A DNA stretch of 64,000 bases from Cololabis saira (lineage: Eukaryota > Chordata > Actinopteri > Beloniformes > Belonidae). The stretch is from the NCBI RefSeq assembly GCF_033807715.1, contig NC_084592.1, positions 25,071,001 through 25,135,000 of the forward strand, given 5' to 3'. Below the pieces are notes generated by a model. It made no database searches. It saw only the letters and a list, made by a program, of their open reading frames with translations, and was not told the origin of the DNA. Positions 61,208 through 64,000 of this stretch are shown here, piece by piece. The translations under genes were made by a program, and so were the position numbers. How positions within the stretch are numbered: the first letter of the stretch is position 1; the number at the start of each line of letters is the position of its first letter.

Positions 61208-61345
61208 TACCGTAAATATCCATCCATTTTCTATACCCGTTTTATCTTTTGCAGGATCACGGGGGTCTGCTGGAGCCTATCCCAGCTAATTACAGGCGAG
61301 AGGCAGGGGTTCACCCTGGACAGGTTGACAGTTTATCGCAGGGCT
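61208..61345 (+). repeat. Fragment of a common fish interspersed repeat
   Basis: Contains CATCCATTTTCTATACCCG, CTGGAGCCTATCCCAGCT and CACCCTGGACAGGTTGACAG in the order of a widespread fish repeat, interpreted as part of a LINE. About 138 bp remains; borders are not exact. Confidence 0.6.
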
Positions 61346-63802
61346 ACTTACTTACTTAAATAGAAGTTAAATAGACGTTTCTTAATGTTTGAAATAGATG
61401 CATCCATAGCAAAGTCTTGCTATGGTCTCATGGTGCGTGGTGGAAATGTGGCCACCGTCACACGACTCACTAACACTATAAACGAGACATGGTAGGAGAA
61501 ACATACCTTCCAACATGTTGTTAACATTTCCAAGGCTGCATTTTAATGCAAACCATCATGTTTTCTTTAACCCAAACAAGAAATGGAGCCCAGCGTCAGA
61601 GTGTGACCAAGGAGAGATGAAAAAGCTCTACCTTGCATCACCATTGGTTGCACAATATAAAGAATTCTGAATATATGTGTCTGACAGTGATGCGGCGTTA
61701 CCAAACAAACTAAAAGTGACGCTAAACCAAAGGTTTGAATTACTCATGCCTTACTATTCAACATCTTGCCTCCATCTGTCAGCTGTCGATCGTCTGTCCG
61801 CCCTTCCGTCATTGCCTGTAATTCTTATCTTTCATTTGTTGTTTTCCATCATTCCTCCTTCTTTCTCTGCTGTTTTCCTCTGCAGTTAGCTCATTAATGG
61901 AGACAAGTTTTATGGTAGACAGTAAACGCATGTGTGGGGTCCCTCATTCCTCTGTGAAGAGAAATTAGTGCAAAACGAATTACACCGGCTTTCAGCACCA
62001 ACGCCGCGCTATGGCTGACATTTGATGGTGAAATTAAGCGTGGATGCAAGTTTAATCACTCTGGCAGGTTCGGTGTCTGAGGGTGTGTGTTGTATGTGTG
62101 TTGAATGTGTGCACACGCGTGAATATGAGCGCAGCCCGGATCGGTTTGCTTGAATGCCAACGGTGGCCCCTAATCTCTTGATTAGTAGGCTGACAGAAGC
62201 TGTTTCCTCATCTAAACTCTGGTCCCTGCTCAGCCATCCCTTTCTAAGATGTTAAAACAAGGCCGGAAATCATTGAGAGGAAAAGTTAATGAGTGATACT
62301 GTGTCAGCGCTTGTTGGTTTAATTGTCAGTTGTCAAAAAGCACATGTAAGCTCCCTCAACCACAAATTCATGCTAATTTGAAAAAAAAAATGAAAAAAAG
62401 AAAGTCGGAAAATATAGATGTGGACTTCAAGAAAATAAATGTTTAGAAAGAAAATTCTGTGGGAAATTTCTTTGGTGTTTGCTCATTGCCTTTGGGAGGA
62501 GCTTGCCACACACAAAAACATGTACAAAGCAAGTTAGAGCGTTCTTCTCAGCAAACACCCGGAGACTTTAAATCCTTCCTCCATGAAGAGGACCAGACTT
62601 GAGTCACGACGGGAGAACCCCATATTATTGTAGGGCAGAGGCTCTTTGTGTGGCAGGCGGAGTCCAGCCGAGGGCCCCTAGCATGCCAAGGATCATTGCC
62701 ATAGGAGCACAAGTTCCCCACACCAAGACCACATCATGATTCACTTATGAGAGAGCGAGGCTTTCAGAGTCACATGCACAGACACTAATGTAAAAGTACA
62801 TAAACAGGATGGTGAAACAGTGTACAAAACAGACCAACAGAGATCAAAAAAGAAAGCTTTAAATAAGATCGGGATTTTCGGATTTCATCAGACATGCACT
62901 CAGTAGAAAGTCATGTAATCCAATAACAGCTCACCGTTGATCTCAATCTGCATTCTCTCACTTTAAATGAAACATTTGGAACAACCTCATACATCACTGG
63001 AATTAACGTACTTGAAGAGTAGGTCGAATTCTCATATATTCTGCGGATCAGGCCTGTGTCCAATGAATGAATCTGAACTCGTTTTCATGGGACGTTTGAA
63101 AAAGTGAGTTATTCAACCCCTTTTCATTCCCTCCTTGTCACGCGCAAACAGGAATTCTCGCCGGCACATTTTAAGGCAATATCCTTCTGGCCCTCATCCA
63201 AGCATCACTTCGTCACATGTTTTAATTTCTAAAAACAGCATTAAAAACAGTATTTCCATGTCTCAAAGTCATAAAACCAGAGGCTCACAGGTCTGAAGTG
63301 TTTAGGGCTCCAGGCTGTTCATTTCCTATCCTATGCATGGATAGAGTAACCTGGAGTTCGCTGATATTCTTGGGAATTCCCAACTGCAGAACTTCCCAGA
63401 GGAGGAGAGGTGTTTCATCTTCTGGAATTGTGCATGATGTTCCTGCAGCTCTACCCATCTAAAAGGGCTCTCTTGCAGCTGATAAGACTTTTTCAAATGC
63501 ATGTTGTGAAAATAGAAATGTGGGAACACATGTCGATTGTTTTTGTATGTTTTATCATCCTAATCAGGGGAGCTGAACGAGAGCTTCAAAGCCACTTTAA
63601 TTTAAGCTGTTTATTGAATCTTAGACTAAAGGAATATTTGCTTAAACTGTGTATTTACAAGACTTCTGTTGTGTATAGTCTGTTGTGTATCAATGACTGT
63701 ATACAATACACAAGCTATAATTTGCTACAGTTTTGTTTAGATTATCGGGCCAGAGCACTGCAAAGAGGTCTTACTCTAACAGCGTTCTGCTGAGACAGTA
63801 GT

Positions 63803-63805
<3 letters not shown>
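61346..63805 (+). other. Following Eph intron, downstream part; nothing recognised
   Basis: No gene or transposon signature. The stretch 61950-62340 is less repetitive than average and might be conserved, which only alignment could show. Confidence 0.5.

Positions 63806-64000
<195 letters not shown>

Overview
The window looks like teleost fish nuclear DNA. It is AT-rich, full of (TG)n, (TA)n and (TC)n microsatellites, and carries many fish-type transposon relics (Tc1, hAT miniatures, L2 and RT-type LINEs). Only one host gene is visible: an Eph receptor tyrosine kinase on the + strand whose three recognisable exons match EPHA3 best (49066-49221, 52038-52397, 59122-59246). They encode the last part of the cysteine-rich EGF-like region, the first fibronectin type III (FN3) domain and the start of the second FN3 domain. 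The intron phases (1, 1, 1, then 0) and the exon lengths (156, 360 and 125 bp) follow the conserved Eph gene plan. The ligand-binding exons lie upstream of the window; the transmembrane and kinase exons lie downstream.

Layout. 1-49065 is the 3' part of one very large intron. It holds hAT miniatures with intact 8-bp target duplications (5889-6281, 6529-7055), an RT-type LINE relic (8313-9175), a Tc1/mariner-like miniature (10661-11159), an almost complete Tc1 transposon with one stop codon in its transposase (13520-15131), an L2-like LINE 3' end (18388-19044), a hAT/foldback cluster (19256-21314), a second RT-type LINE broken by a GC-rich DNA element with 42-bp tandem repeats (21350-22910), and a nested pile-up (42013-46832). 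The pile-up contains a 2.2-kb element with a 0.86-kb internal palindrome and several hAT elements. From 22916 to 41940 the sequence is mostly plain intron with microsatellites. After the second FN3-1 exon, the 6.7-kb intron carries a hAT element inside a (TA)n array and two adjacent long hairpins. The window ends inside another (TA)n array.

I found no prokaryotic-type system, no CRISPR array, no rRNA or tRNA gene, no endogenous retrovirus and no second host gene. The most interesting items are the foldback element with regularly repeated TGTAATA motifs, the palindrome nested in the 42-44 kb element, the tandem long hairpins near 58.7-58.9 kb, the single-stop Tc1 copy and an 8-residue insertion in FN3-1 of the receptor. 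Repeat family names are by recognition only; no database was searched.
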